Of a stretch of 64,000 nt of DNA, positions 10,348 to 21,514 are shown one piece after another (within the stretch, counting starts at the first letter, position 1; each line of letters opens with the position of its first letter). Source of the stretch: Raphanus sativus (Eukaryota > Streptophyta > Magnoliopsida > Brassicales > Brassicaceae). Location of the stretch: contig NC_079515.1 in assembly GCF_000801105.2 (NCBI RefSeq), positions 18,561,407 to 18,625,406 of the forward strand. The letters run 5' to 3'. The position numbers and the translations under genes were made by a program. The notes beneath the pieces were generated by a model. It was given only the letters and a program-made list of their open reading frames with translations, was not told the origin of the DNA and did not search any database.

Positions 10348-11752
10348 GGGAATTCGGTCAAAAAAATCATGAACTTTTTTCAAATTGCCAAAAGAATCTT
10401 GTACACTTGTCTGGCCAATAAAAACCTAAACTTTTGTTGACTTATTTAAATTATTTAGAAGCTTACGATTGACTGACCAGATTAGCACACCGTTAAATGA
10501 GAGTTAAGACAGCGTTAAGACAGCGTTAACCCAACGTTAACTGTTGGCGTTAAGTAAAACAACGTCGTTTCGTTTTACACGATTTGAAAATAAAAATATG
10601 AAGAGACCAGGTTTTGAACCCATGGGTTGTTTGGATCAAATGACAAGGTATTTTACCACTAGGCTAGTGGTACATTCAATATGTGTACTAACACATTTAC
10701 TTTTATTTGGTACTGATTTTGAATATAAAAAAATTCTCTAAAAATTTAAAAGGCCTTTAAAATTCCAAAAAATATGAAAATAAAGAAATTTTTTATAAAA
10801 TTAATTTTAAAACTAAAAGTAAAAATAAAATTTTATTTTTCCTTTAAAAAATCAAAAATCTTCCAACATTTTCATTTTTAAAAACAAATTCCAAAAAAAA
10901 GAAAATTTTCATTTTTCAGATAAAAATTGAAATAAAAAAAAACGAAAATATCAAAAAGTTATGAAAAATTGAATCTGAAAATAATCAGAATCTATTAAAA
11001 TATTCTTTTATTATTTTTTTATAAAAAAATGCCAAAAAAAAAATTTCATTTTTCAAATTATAAAAAGAAAAATTGAAAAATAAAATAATAATTCGAAAAA
11101 ATTATTTTAAAATGGGATAAAAATTTTCAAATCTAAAAACATGTTATCAGAAACTATAATTTTTTTTTTTAAATAGTAATAATTTTTTAATATATTTCTG
11201 ATTATATGTATTCAGATTCGAAATATTTTATAACTTGTTGGAATATTTTTTCGAATTTTTTTTATTTTTCGATTTTTTTATAATCCGAAAAATGAAAATT
11301 TTCTTTTTTTGGAATTATTTTTTCAATTTTAGAAATTTTAAAGATCTTTTTAAGTTTTTAGATAATTTTTTTATATTCAATTAATATCAAATAAAATTAA
11401 ATGTGTTAGTAACTTCTTTGATTGAGCCACTAGCCCAACGGTGAAATACCCTGGCATTTGATCTAAACAATCTAGGTTCGAACCTAGTGGTCTACTTGAT
11501 TTTATTTTCAAATCATGTAAAACGACGTTGTTTCATCTCATTTCAAAACGACGTCGTTTCACTAACACCAACCTTTAACAAAGTTTTTTTTCTGTTAAAT
11601 TTGCTGACAGCGTGCTAAATTGGCAAGTCAACGAAAACATAGTTAATTAATTCGAAAGTCAATGAAAAGTTTTTGTTTTTTTGGTCAGCCCTAAAGTTCA
11701 TGTTTCTTTTGGCAATTCCCGAAAAGTTCAGGATTTGTTTGGCCGAATTCTC
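10348..11752. mobile_element. Non-autonomous Mutator-like element with long inverted repeats
   Basis: The ends are GGGAATTCGGTCAAA and its inverse TTTGGCCGAATTCTC, flanked by direct copies of TATTTTGAAT (10338-10347 and 11753-11762), a 9-10 bp duplication typical of MULEs. The inverted similarity continues inwards for several hundred bases on each side: gttaa/cgttaac words, a CGACGTCGTTTC-like block and a tRNA-like block. The centre is very AT-rich. No transposase is present. Confidence 0.8.
11424..11494 (+). other. Decayed tRNA-like sequence with A and B boxes
   Basis: TAGCCCAACGG at 11431-11441 fits the pol III A-box consensus and GTTCGAACC at 11476-11484 fits the B box, at a spacing normal for tRNA genes. 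The flanking GAGCCAC and GTGGTCT can form a weak acceptor stem. A more degenerate inverted copy lies in the left arm of the same element (about 10600-10675). The folds are imperfect and I cannot assign an anticodon, so this is a tRNA relic rather than a functional tRNA. Confidence 0.5.
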
Positions 11753-11762
11753 TATTTTGAAT

Positions 11763-13367
11763 ATATTGCATAAATAATAATCAAAAGGAGTTCCAAGAAA
11801 ACTCGGATGGAATTTTTATTTTCTCTCCAAAAGTAAAAAAAATGTTTAGTCGTTAACAATGACTTAGAAAAAATAATGTAATTTAAAATATGTTCTGAAC
11901 ACTTTAGTAAATAAAGAAAATTTATGGGTCACTTTTTAATTCTTGAAACTTCATTAAATCACGAGTCGGCTGATGTGGAAGGTGAGTGTCGTTTGGCACT
12001 TAGGGAGTTTCGTTCAACACCATGTCACAGCCTCGACAACCTCCTCCTCGTGCGTCAAAGGGAAAACTTTCAGTAAAATAAGCATAACTTTTGATATAAC
12101 TGATGATACAACCTAAAACGGTTGGTATTGGAAAGCTAACTCATTTCTTTATCATATGTAAAAATGAGCTTCATCCATTTGTGGGAAATATACATTTGTT
12201 TTTAAATATATGACGCATGTGCACAGTTTCCAAAATGCACCTAGACTTGAAAAGATTCCAAAACGATTTCAAACATATATAATAGACTCTAGAACCGTAC
12301 TTATAACATGGTAAACCCCCACATAAAACCATGATATATATCAGTAGGTAGTTTTGCAATTGGCTATGTTTGACTTTTTAGAGAAGTCTTCTACGAGAAA
12401 ACTTCTACATCTCCTTTATTTCAAAATAAAGTTTCTATAAGACTTTTGAAATAAAATTAAAGAAGACTTCTTGCCAGACTTTGTAGACTCATATGACTGT
12501 AAGAATACTTCTTGCGAAATATTCTGGAGACTTCATATGACTAAGAATGACTTCTTCAGAAGTTTTTTATGAAAACACACAGAATAGTCAATTGCAAAAC
12601 TAACATATGCACTGACTAGAAGATTTCTCTATGAATTTTCTTCATCAAGAAGTCTTCTTCGCGAAACATATCAGAAAAATTCAAATATCGTTCCTAGATC
12701 CAGTTAAATTAATGTTTAAATTTTTTAATGAAAGTTACCCACTTGTTCTTGACCAAGAAATATGAACTTGAGTAACTCCAATAAGCTTATAAATTTTGAA
12801 ATAAAAAGTTGGGAGTTTGAAATTAAATGAGAAAGAAATTGAAAGAGAAATGATTTGCGTGTGTAATAAATGAGGATATGAAGATGTAGATGTCAATTTC
12901 GGTTTTGAGGTATATTTAGAGCTTGAAATTGGTTATCCATAGTGATTGGTGTATTGATGATAATGACAATGTTGTAAATTAAATAGGAAGTTGAGGATAA
13001 TGGAAAGTGACAGACAAATAGTTTGTGTGTTTAAGAAATCAGGATATGATGATGTAAATGTCTATTTAGGTTCATTTTAAAACTTAAAGTTGGTTGTTCA
13101 TGTTAGTGATGATAATAGCAATATTGTAAATAAAAGAAGAATATAATAAAGTAAAACAATCATTTTCGAAAATAATAAAATATAGTTAATTTCCGTGAAT
13201 AATATGAACTTCTCGAGTAATTAGAACAATTGAAAAATAAATAAAAATAGTTAATTTTGCATTTAATCAAACTTCACGAAATTTTTCATAAGAAAAGTTA
13301 ATATTTAATTGAAAAATGAAAATATCTCATTTTTGTTGTATATGCATGTTTTCTATATGTACTAACC
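11763..13367. other. AT-rich spacer with diverged repeats
   Basis: Around 12380-12670 the sequence is full of AAGTCTTCT/AGAAGACTT words, a common Brassica intergenic repeat. At 12841-12985 and 13003-13135 there is an old tandem duplication (both share ggatatga, agatgta or gatgtaaatgtc, and a gataat...gtaaat ending). No gene recognised. Confidence 0.5.
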
Positions 13368-13922
13368 TAAGAGCATGATTATCGCGGGTATCTAAAGCCC
13401 ATATCTTGTTATTTTGGGACGAAATATAAATGTAAAATAGGTTAATATATTAGAAACGGGCCAAAAACTTCTTAATTAAGAAGTTTATTTCTCCGTTTCT
13501 AAGAGCCATGTGTCATTGTTTCTCTCTCTCCTTCTCGTCGCCTCCCTCCTCTCCTTCTCTTCGTCTTCTCCTTCTCTACTTCTCTCTCGACGGCCACTAC
13601 ACCAGAGGACATGACCGTGTCAGAAGTTTCACCACAAGAACGAAGAATCTATTTAAAACGCATCCACTGCCCAAACTTTCTCTCATCTACGAACCAACCA
13701 GCCAAGCCAGCCTCTTGAGGTTTCCGAAGAGGTTGCCTCTGTTTGATTAAAAACAGTACCTTTACTTTAATAATCTATCTGATCTGCTTGTTCATGTCTT
13801 TTGATTCGAAAAGGAAGCTCCTTAATTTTAATCTCTGTTGTGTATTGCTTGTAGACATGTAATATAGTTTGGAGATGTCGTTCATTGATTAGGCTTTTAT
13901 TGTTTGTGGCTAGCAGCAGCTT

Positions 13923-13992
13923 ATGGCTTCGAGAAGAATTAACAAGGAGCTTAGGGACCTGCAAAAGAACCCTCCTATGTCTTGCAGTGCCG
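13923..13992 (+). pseudogene. Captured exon 1 of a UBC8-type ubiquitin-conjugating enzyme E2
   Basis: ATG opens a 23-codon stretch, [18 protein letters not shown] then MSCSA, ending in a phase-1 splice donor G|GTGAGT. This matches the N-terminal exon of the plant UBC8/UBC10-like E2 family (MAS-R-I-KEL-DLQ--PP). Those enzymes accept ubiquitin from E1 and pass it to substrates. A TAG-CAG acceptor-like site and a pyrimidine-rich leader-like segment precede it, so the 5' UTR may have been captured too (about 13500-13922). The catalytic Cys domain is absent. The next captured exon belongs to another gene, in a different frame. Confidence 0.75.
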
Positions 13993-14016
13993 GTGAGTAT
14001 CAACTATATATTTTCT

Positions 14017-14671
14017 GGATATGCACTTAGCTCTGTTGAAGGGAGGGTTTCAATGGAGTTTTTCGATCTATTAGAGGCTGCTCAAGCTAAAAAGTGTGTT
14101 CATAATGCTTTTCATGTTACCTCTCTATGTCGAACCTTACTCTTTGTGTATCTGACAAATATGTTTCAATCTCTTCTCAGATATGCTTTCAAGTGTCACC
14201 GGAAATCCGAGGATGGAAGGGACATTGTCTATCCCGTAAATGCGATCGCCTTCCATCCGATGTAAGTGTTGATCTTAGAAGGAATCTGATTGTATCCTTT
14301 CATATACACGGTTGCCTCTATTCTTAACTAACTTTTCACAAAAATAAATGTGTAATTTCTGGTTTGCAACATATTGTGTAGAGTGATAGTTTAGAGTATT
14401 GTATATGCCAAATTTTACTTAGCAAGTAGACACTATAGATGTTTTCATTGAGTCCACTAGTTATATGGAATGTTAAGTTATAGGTCTCAGTACAGCTTCT
14501 CTGTCGCTTCTAATAATGATCTAATGGTTTTGAAATTGTAGTTATGAAACTTTTGCTACGGGAGGTTGTGACGGTTTCGTCAACGTTTGGGATGGTAACA
14601 ACAAGACGAGTATATCAGGTTTAGCAGTGACAACAACTTGCGTCTTTTCTTCTGATTATAGCTCAAGCTAA
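14017..14671 (+). pseudogene. BUB3: Captured BUB3 (WD40 spindle-checkpoint protein) exons
   Basis: Three exon pieces read in order: 14017-14093 ([17 protein letters not shown] then LLEAAQA-KK), 14181-14261 ([18 protein letters not shown] then VNAIAFHP) and 14542 onward ([20 protein letters not shown]). GT/AG introns at 14094-14180 and 14262-14541 keep the reading phase. This matches plant BUB3, a WD40 protein that binds BUB1/BUBR1-type kinases at kinetochores. The N-terminal repeats and the C-terminus are missing. After NNK the sequence diverges and stops at 14669-14671. The first exon has no acceptor and fuses to intron sequence of the UBC fragment. Confidence 0.85.
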
Positions 14672-14874
14672 TGTGTCTAGTTAGTGAAAACTGAATCTTT
14701 TTGATGCATATCTACACTTAAGTATTTATCAACATTATACTAAAAAACAACATAAAAGTTTCTATCAATAATCTGTATATTTGCTTGTGTTTCTTAGCAT
14801 TGTCTCTTAATCAAAATATAATAATAAAAATGCTAAGATACATTAATATTGTCCCTGCAATAAGGATGCTCTAA

Positions 14875-14943
14875 TAGACATCATATATGGATGAGTTTTT
14901 AATTGTGATTTGATATTGAAAATAATAAAAGAAAGCTAGAATT

Positions 14944-14976
<33 letters not shown>

Positions 14977-15015
14977 TTAATAGTGTGTTACATCCGCGGT
15001 AATTAGTCAGTGCGT
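14875..15015. other. Spacer with T31 run
   Basis: It holds an uninterrupted T run of about 31 bases (14945-14975), possibly the complement of a retroposon tail, next to the left arm of the foldback element. Confidence 0.4.
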
Positions 15016-16699
15016 CTTTTCAACGGGGAAAGAACATATTCGGACATGCACTCTTACCAAATGCGAAGATTCATACCCAAACATAAGAACCGTGCATTTA
15101 CATACATGCACTACTGTTTCATGAAATATGCATACCTGAAGTATAAAAAAGTTGTTAATTCATATTGGAGTAAACGGTGTTATCTCCCCTGTTACGGATG
15201 ATGACTGGACTGTTGAGTCAGAAACGACAATAGAAAATGACGTTGTTTTAAGAATGAGTTTGTGGGAAAAAATTTTTTTAACCCAAAATGACTTTTTTAG
15301 ATTTAATCTTAGATTTATGTTATTTCTTCCTTTCTCTTCCCCGATAGACTCAACGTTCAAAGTAAAAACTTCAATTCTCTAAAACACGAAGCTTTTGCAC
15401 ATAATTATGAATGGAGCTTATAGAAATCAAGATTTGAAAGAAAATATTAGATATTACATATGGGCTCTTTGATTCTCCTTAAAATGAAGTAAGATTTGGA
15501 ACTAGAGTTTTCAAAGGATTTTCAGACAGAATTTTGCATCAGTTCCAGAAATCCTAATCACTGACCCTTCTCCACACATACATGTATTTGGCATCCATCT
15601 CTCCTTTTCACATATGCGTGTCCAATTTTTTTTTTTTTTTTTTTTTATTATTATTATTAATTCTTCCCTAAAGGGCATCATTACAAAGGTTACAGTTCGG
15701 ATTCAAGCAAAAGTTTGGTACAACACTGAAATTAGCCGATCCAACTATTCGAACTACACAGCCAAGTTGTGGGCGCAACTCCGGTTTCTTTCGTCATCAC
15801 TACCTTTCCCAGGTTAATCCAGTTAGGAGCTAAAAGCATCCCACTCTCCTCCTCACTGAAGCCTTTGTAGTCCATGAAGCTCGAAAGAGCAAAAAGGCCG
15901 ATAAACATACCTTAGAGCTTCTGTGACCAGAGTCCAGGCGCAGCCTCCAATAAAATACAAACAAGCCGGTAAAGAGACTACTTCCCTGCTAAGAGAGGAA
16001 AAAATCTCACCGCAACAAAAACACAAACAAACTAGCCAAGCAAAACACAAAGACTCTGCTGATCCAAGCAAGAAACGGGCCGATACCATCGATGCTGCAA
16101 ACCCGTCAGCCTCTAAAAACCTGCACGGTAAAGTCCAACACACCACCACAGAAATCAAGTGAAACACCGTGGAGCCGGGATGTGTGTCCAATTTACTGCA
16201 ACATTCAAAGAATAAAGGCAGAGCGGAAGAAAATAAGAGAAGAAACTAAGGAGGATTTTGGGCATTTAAAGCTACGAATTCATTTTCAATCGTCCAACCT
16301 GATACAGAGGAGGAGTTTGGGTTTGACGAAGAAGCCATTAATTTGCAGTCGAGACCTAAAACCTTTGAGTCTGTGGGGGGAAGAGAAAGGAAAAAGGAAC
16401 ATAAATTTTAAGCGTAAATCTAAAACGAAGTCGTTTGGTGTTAAAAGAAATTTTGCCCACAAACCCATTCTTAAACGACGTCGTTTTCTATCCTCGTTGC
16501 TGACTCAACAGTCCAGTCATCATCCGTAACAGGGGAGTTTGCTTCAATGTATGAATTAACAACTTCTTTATAGTTCAGGTATGCATATTTCATGAAACAG
16601 TAGTGCAGGTATGTAAATGCACGATTTTTATATGCGGGTACGAACCGTCGCATTTGGTATGAGTGCAGGTCCGAATATGTTGTTTTCCCGTTTTTTCTA
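15016..16699. mobile_element. Foldback element with 340-bp inverted arms
   Basis: The arms 15016-15358 and 16362-16699 are inverted copies with clear similarity (shared words such as CATATTCGGAC, CATGAAATATGCATACCTGA and CCTGTTACGGATGATGACTG). Outer ends and target duplication could not be fixed, so the class (long-TIR MULE or foldback) is open. A retroposon later inserted between the arms. Confidence 0.65.
15629..16179 (-). mobile_element. Short non-LTR retroposon with poly(A) tail
   Basis: Flanked by a 15-bp direct repeat ATGYGTGTCCAATTT (15614-15628, 16180-16194, one mismatch). A T-run at the left border is the poly(A) tail of a minus-strand copy, preceded by (AAT)n. The 551-bp body is GC-richer than its surroundings. 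It could be a SINE, a Sadhu-like retroposon or a truncated LINE. A 112-residue frame inside it (15853-16191 on the minus strand) matches nothing I know. Confidence 0.7.
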
Positions 16700-17620
16700 C
16701 AGTTGGTTCAACAATTTAGGAGTGTAAAAGTTTGGTTTACTCCTTAACGGAGTTATAGTCACTTCTATTCTTTTTTTTTTTTTTTTGTAAACTAGTCACT
16801 TCTATTCTACTGTCATTTATAGTTTTTAGTTTTGATTTTGGTTAGTTTACTGAGTTTTTTAATTTTTCTAGATCATTTGTCAAACACAAATAATCAGAAA
16901 TTATGTTTGGTTGTGAGTTTGATATGGTCTTGGACCTAGTTCTGCGCATGGGCTTGTAAAATTTGAGATGAATTATGATAATAAAAAAATGGGATGAATT
17001 TTCACGTATGTGTTAGAGATTTTGAAAGGGTCCAAAGATTTTATCAAAAAACAAATGTGAATATAATGAAAAAGAAATTATAACTGAATTGATAATTTTT
17101 TCTTCTATTTTTTTAGGACAACACAGAACTGGCAATTCTTTTGTATGTTTTAGAGGAAAAATAAGAGAGGAAGGGGAAGAAAGTGATACAATGACAGGAC
17201 CGTGAAAGAAGCATTAATAAGATTACAAAGCGATTGAGGAAGTTTTGTCGCTGATTGGTCCCCTCTATTAGTACTCCTTACTAACTCGTGACAGTCATTC
17301 CCATTCCCATTTGGGTCCTACTTCTTTCCTCTTGACACGTCACTTCTTCCCCCACCGTCTGACATTTCCTCTTTATCTTTTAGTCTTTTGACTTTTTCGG
17401 TCTGAGAGAATGTGTATGTATATGAATGAGTATCTGTGTTTGTACGTATTCCTCTTTGTCTGTTTCATTAGTTACGGAAGTGATAGAAAGAAGGAGGCGT
17501 TGGTTCCCGCGAGAATTTCGCCTTATTACCCGTTGTCCTGTAAGAAAACTACTAGCTTTTGTTATTATATGTATTCTCTTTTTTCTTTTTCTTTCTTTTT
17601 TTGTTATTCCTTTTCTTTTT
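16700..17620. other. Spacer without recognised gene
   Basis: AT-rich up to about 17150, then less so (17200-17530), with a GACACGTCAC word, pyrimidine-rich stretches and small frames of no recognisable product. This could be relic promoter or leader DNA, but nothing proves it. Confidence 0.4.
16772..16792 (-). mobile_element. Tail-only retroposon scar (GTTTAC-An)
   Basis: T15 plus GTAAAC lies between two perfect copies of TAGTCACTTCTATTCT (16756-16771, 16793-16808). On the minus strand the insert is GTTTAC followed by poly(A). Confidence 0.75.
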
Positions 17621-17631
17621 AATCTGAACTA

Positions 17632-18435
17632 AGAGAAGTTAAAAACAAAAAATCCTCTGACTTCTCTCTACAAGCAGCACCGTCGTGTCTCTAGTTTCCG
17701 GCCGGCGGGTTTGGTTCTCGCCGCCGCCGGTCCGGCCCATCTCCAAAATCTTATGTTTTCTTTTGTTTTTCTCTTCCGCTTGCGGCCATGCACGTTTCCT
17801 TTAGTGGTGGTCCGCCTTCGGCTTTCTGGGAAGCGGTGTTTTCTCCACCGTGCTTCGCCGGCGTCTGTCTCTGGAGCCAGGCCGTTTCTTCGTCGGTCGT
17901 GGTCGCCGGCTTTCGATTCTCGGGGAAGGGTTCGAGCTGTTTACAAGGGTGTTTCGTGTGGTGGTTTCTTGGCCGAATTCGGAGGTGATGATGCTCTCTG
18001 AAGGTCGGGCCTTCGTGTGAGACCTCGCTTCCTTTACATCCAATATTTGTCGTTGGAAGTGGAAGCAGTGGTCGTGGGTAAAGTCCCGGTGGTTCCGGTG
18101 TTCTTGTTCCGTCTCATTTAACAGCGTTGACTTCGATCGGGAAGAAAGTGGGTGATTCGCGATTCCGGCGAGGTATCGGTTGCGATCCCAGTGGTGGCGA
18201 CCGACAGCTTTGGTGATGACGATGCTTCTTCTGATGACACGCATCCTTGTGTTGTTTTGTCTCAACACGTGGTATTGCGGTGGGAAGCGATCGATGCGTC
18301 CCGTTTTTCTGTTTTGGACTTGACGGTTTGTCTTTTTTTGTTTGGACTTGTGGCCCTTGTGTTTGGGCCGGGTGTAATAGGCCTGTTTGTAAATATTTTT
18401 TATGATAATAATAATATTTTAGATGGCAAAAAAAA
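17632..18435 (+). mobile_element. GC-rich non-LTR retroposon (LINE- or Sadhu-like)
   Basis: Flanked by the perfect 11-bp repeat AATCTGAACTA (17621-17631, 18436-18446) and ending in GGC followed by a poly(A) run. The body is markedly GC-rich against its AT-rich surroundings, with GCCGCCGCCGG-like leader sequence, and its 3' part holds ATAATAATAAT. No reverse transcriptase motif is present, and the open frames inside show no known domain. Size, tail and lack of coding fit the Brassicaceae Sadhu type or a LINE-derived non-autonomous family. Assignment is uncertain. Confidence 0.75.
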
Positions 18436-18446
18436 AATCTGAACTA

Positions 18447-19724
18447 GGGATGATCCTCCTCAACTATTAATTATTTATTAACAGTGTGAATAATCAATCT
18501 GAAAATATATAAACATATTATATAGGAGATATACAAACATATATACAATAACCTATAAAAACTATCAAGGATTAGTATAAACATTTGATATAATTTTTTA
18601 AAACAGATTAATTGATTAAAGCATGATTAAAGCCCTTCTGAAAAAAAGCAATGATGTAAACCGGTATAAATTTAGCCAAGCTAATTATTATAGTGTTGAT
18701 AGTATAACCGATATCAATATTTTGAAACAAATCTATAACATGTTGGTATAAATAATTGTTAATGGTAAAAGGCTTAAACAAATAAAAATGTATTATTGTT
18801 TTTCGTGACAAAATAAAAAATATATTCACGTAGATAGCTGGGAAATGAATTTATAAATAATAATACTATAAAAATGGCTAACCTCGTGATGAGCTTGAAA
18901 GCAATATTTGCTTTTGGGTGATTGTTTTTATCGGAATAATTCTTCGGAGCTGAATTAAAAAATACAATTGTTAATAGACTACGAAAATACAATTTGTTTA
19001 TTATAACAAATAATAGACTACAAAATCAAGAAAAAAAATAATATAACAGAGAATGAAAATTATAACGATTTTGTTTTATTTGTTAATTTGTTAATGAATT
19101 GGTCCAGTTATAACAGTTTTGTACAACAGTTTTGTATAGTAGATTTTTTAAATTTTTTATATTTTAATAGAACAGATTCTAAAATTTTGTTTATAACATG
19201 GAGTATCTCCATGTCAAATATTAGAAAACTGATTAACATTATTGAATTTTTTTTGTCACGGGATATTTAATCTATTTAAGACAAATTTTTATGCTATTAT
19301 TATTCTCAAATATGTTTATCCAGGCAAACATTAATTCATGCACCTTCTTTCGCATTGACGTTCGAATTAACATTGATGGGACCCAAACAACATCTTCTCC
19401 CCATGCAAAAGGCTCCTCGAGCTACTCAATTAACACTGCAAATTCCACAGCTTCGTCCACTTTTGTTTTCTATTACATTATTTTTCCTTTTTTGAGAACG
19501 TTGTTTTCTGCATTTCTTAATTTTTTTGTTTAACCTTATGATATCTTAAACACACGAAGAAGTCTTAGAGTAATCCTTAAAAGAATTATGTGGACTATGG
19601 ATAAACTTTCATTACGGATATTCAAATAAACTGTAAAATAAAGTCATATCCAAGTGACCACAAGATGAAATGTGGTGGAATGCTTTCAAACTCGGATTGC
19701 TTAAAAATTCCATAGCTCGCCTAC
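18447..19724. other. AT-rich spacer, no gene seen
   Basis: Several short open frames in very AT-rich sequence, without recognisable motifs or codon bias. Confidence 0.5.
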
Positions 19725-19727
19725 TAA

Positions 19728-20121
19728 AGACATCTCTAATGGTGTACTATAATTTTTTCTATGTTCTACTTTAGATTAAAATAACTATATTATAGAGTTG
19801 GATTTACTCAACTGATTTACTTTATAATAGAATTATTCTATAATAGAGTAAAATATATAGAAATGCTATCATTTTATTCTATATTTAGAATGAAAAAATA
19901 ACATTCTTCTATATTTCATTCTATTATAGAGTGAAATATATAGAAATGCTATCATTTTATTCTATATTTAGAGTTAAAAAATAACATTCTTCTATATTTC
20001 ATTCTATTATAGAGTAATTTTATTGTAATATAAACCACTGAACAAATATAATTTTGTAATAGAGTTATTCTATTTTAGAATGAAATACATAGTAAATTAT
20101 AGAGTATTATTGGAGACGGTC
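19728..20121. mobile_element. MITE with internal tandem palindromes
   Basis: Inverted ends (AGACATCTCTAATGGTG and inverse of CTATTATTGGAGACGGTC-like sequence) are flanked by TAA (19725-19727, 20122-20124), suggesting a Harbinger-type MITE. The interior has two tandem units of about 85 bp (about 19845-20015), each itself palindromic (ttctatattt...aaatatatagaa). Confidence 0.6.
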
Positions 20122-20124
20122 TAA

Positions 20125-20639
20125 TAGACCACCATCTTGTGGTTTGTTTTCTACATTTCTTGGTTAAAAGTTTGATTTCACATCACATTTCATAGCTACT
20201 ACCTGCTTCTACCATGTTGATTATACATGTGTTAGAAAAGAAAGTTCTTTAAATGCATGTTAAGCCTTGGTATTTTTGAAGGCCTGAAACGAAGTTTTAT
20301 TTTTCTCTAAATTATTTTATTTTTTGGTATTTTTTTGGTGTAATTTCTTATCTCAAATTTCAGCCGCGTTATCTTTTTTTAATCAATTGATATATGAATG
20401 GTCAATCTTGACTTTTCCTGTAACACTGGATCGATTATCACTATACTATACATGCAGATTTTATTAATCAAATATTTGTATGCATGTTAAGATTAATTGA
20501 ATTTCTTCGTAATGAATATTTTAAATCAAACAAATAAGCGATATATTTATTCAAAACGTATAAGAAAATTCAATATTTCTTGAAAATGCTCGATCAGTTT
20601 TTACGCAAAAGGAAAAGAAAAACACTTCCTTATCGTTAT
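20125..20639. other. AT-rich spacer, no gene seen
   Basis: Nothing recognised on either strand. Confidence 0.5.
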
Positions 20640-20653
20640 AACATTTTGCAGTG

Positions 20654-21514
20654 GCTCGTACGAACAACCACCTTGCTCTGCAAGTGAATCTAAATACGCT
20701 TTCTCTCTCGGATCAAGAGGATTCCTATCAATGGAAAATTGATGGAGTGATAAGCACGCGCTACAAGACTTCACAAGTATACATGCAACTTAGAGGGATG
20801 AAGGAACGGTACCGTGGCATAAAGCGATATGGTTTTCAGGAGGGATACCGAAGCATAGTTTTCTAGCGTGGCTTTTTGTCTTGGACAGAAGCCCCACTAG
20901 AGACAGATTACGGCAATGGGGATTACAGGTGGATGAAGGTTGCCTGTTATGCACTACACTTCCGGAGTCAAGGGACCACTTCTTTTACGAGTGTCTGTTC
21001 ACCTGGTCGGTTTGGGAGCCTATTTCGGAGAGAACTGGGATACTTCCACAACGAGAATGGTCCCGATCGGTGGCTGAGATGCAGACACTTGGAGAAAACA
21101 AAGACTTAAGAAAGCTAAAGCTTCTTGCTTGGCAATCTGTCATCTACTGGGTTTGGCAGGAACGGAATAAGCGTCTTCATCACAATCAATCAAGACCTGC
21201 GCATGTCTTGATTGCTCTTATATGCAGGCAGATCAAGGAGCGCATCCTAAGCTTCAGGATTGACTCTCCAGCAACATCTTCTCGTCTTCTCCAACGCTGG
21301 TTTGAACTTGGAAACTCTCATCGCAATTGAACATCGAGTATAACGAAAGACTCTTTGTTTCTCCTTCTCTAATGGGCTAAGGCTCTGATCTAATCTATGG
21401 GTTTAATTGGGCTTAATATTACTGGGGTGGGCCGGATAACTATAGCTCTAAGCTTGTAAAACATTTTATTTTCTTCTGCAATTTAATATAAGAATGCCCT
21501 TTGTCAAAAAAAAA
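20654..21514 (+). mobile_element. 5'-truncated L1-clade LINE
   Basis: Flanked by the 14-bp duplication AACATTTTGYAGTG (20640-20653, 21515-21528, one mismatch), with a 3' end CTTTGTC followed by poly(A). Only the C-terminal end of ORF2 survives, so the copy was dead on arrival through incomplete reverse transcription. Confidence 0.9.
20809..21330 (+). pseudogene. LINE ORF2 C-terminus with zf-RVT zinc-binding domain
   Basis: From 20809 one frame reads VPWHKAIWFSGGIPKHSFLA, then WLFVLDRSPTRDRLRQWGL, CLLC, ESRDHFFYECLF and WQSVIYWVWQERNKRLHHN, ending at a stop at 21328-21330. This is the zinc-binding reverse-transcriptase-associated domain (zf-RVT) of plant L1 elements, with its CxxC...H...C pattern (CLLC, HFFYEC). 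The upstream 150 bp (20654-20808) is coding-like but out of frame, so a frameshift or rearrangement separates it. Endonuclease and polymerase are missing. Confidence 0.85.

Larger units (their letters stand above)
13371..14871. mobile_element. Harbinger-type element carrying captured gene fragments (Pack-TIR)
   Basis: The ends read GAGCATGATTATCGCGGG and, inverted, GAGCATCCTTATTGCAGGG, flanked by a 3-bp TAA duplication (13368-13370 and 14872-14874), as expected for PIF/Harbinger elements. Inside are a stretch resembling a host 5' leader, exon 1 of a ubiquitin-conjugating enzyme and BUB3 exons with introns. There is no transposase. Retained introns mean DNA-level capture, not retroposition. 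Confidence 0.7.

Noticed and set aside
9744..12360. A dispersed repeat shared by 9.9-10.3 kb and 12.0-12.3 kb
   Set aside because: Both contain similar phrases (gcataact, gacgcat, ttccaaa), but I could not align them convincingly by eye.
13508..13750. An 80-residue Ser/Leu-rich open frame as a small protein gene
   Set aside because: Pyrimidine-rich DNA before the captured UBC exon looks like a 5' leader, and the frame has no recognisable domain.
17711..18442. Several open frames in the GC-rich stretch as genes
   Set aside because: They lie wholly inside a retroposon with target duplication and tail, show no known domain, and overlap each other on both strands. GC-rich DNA simply has few stops.
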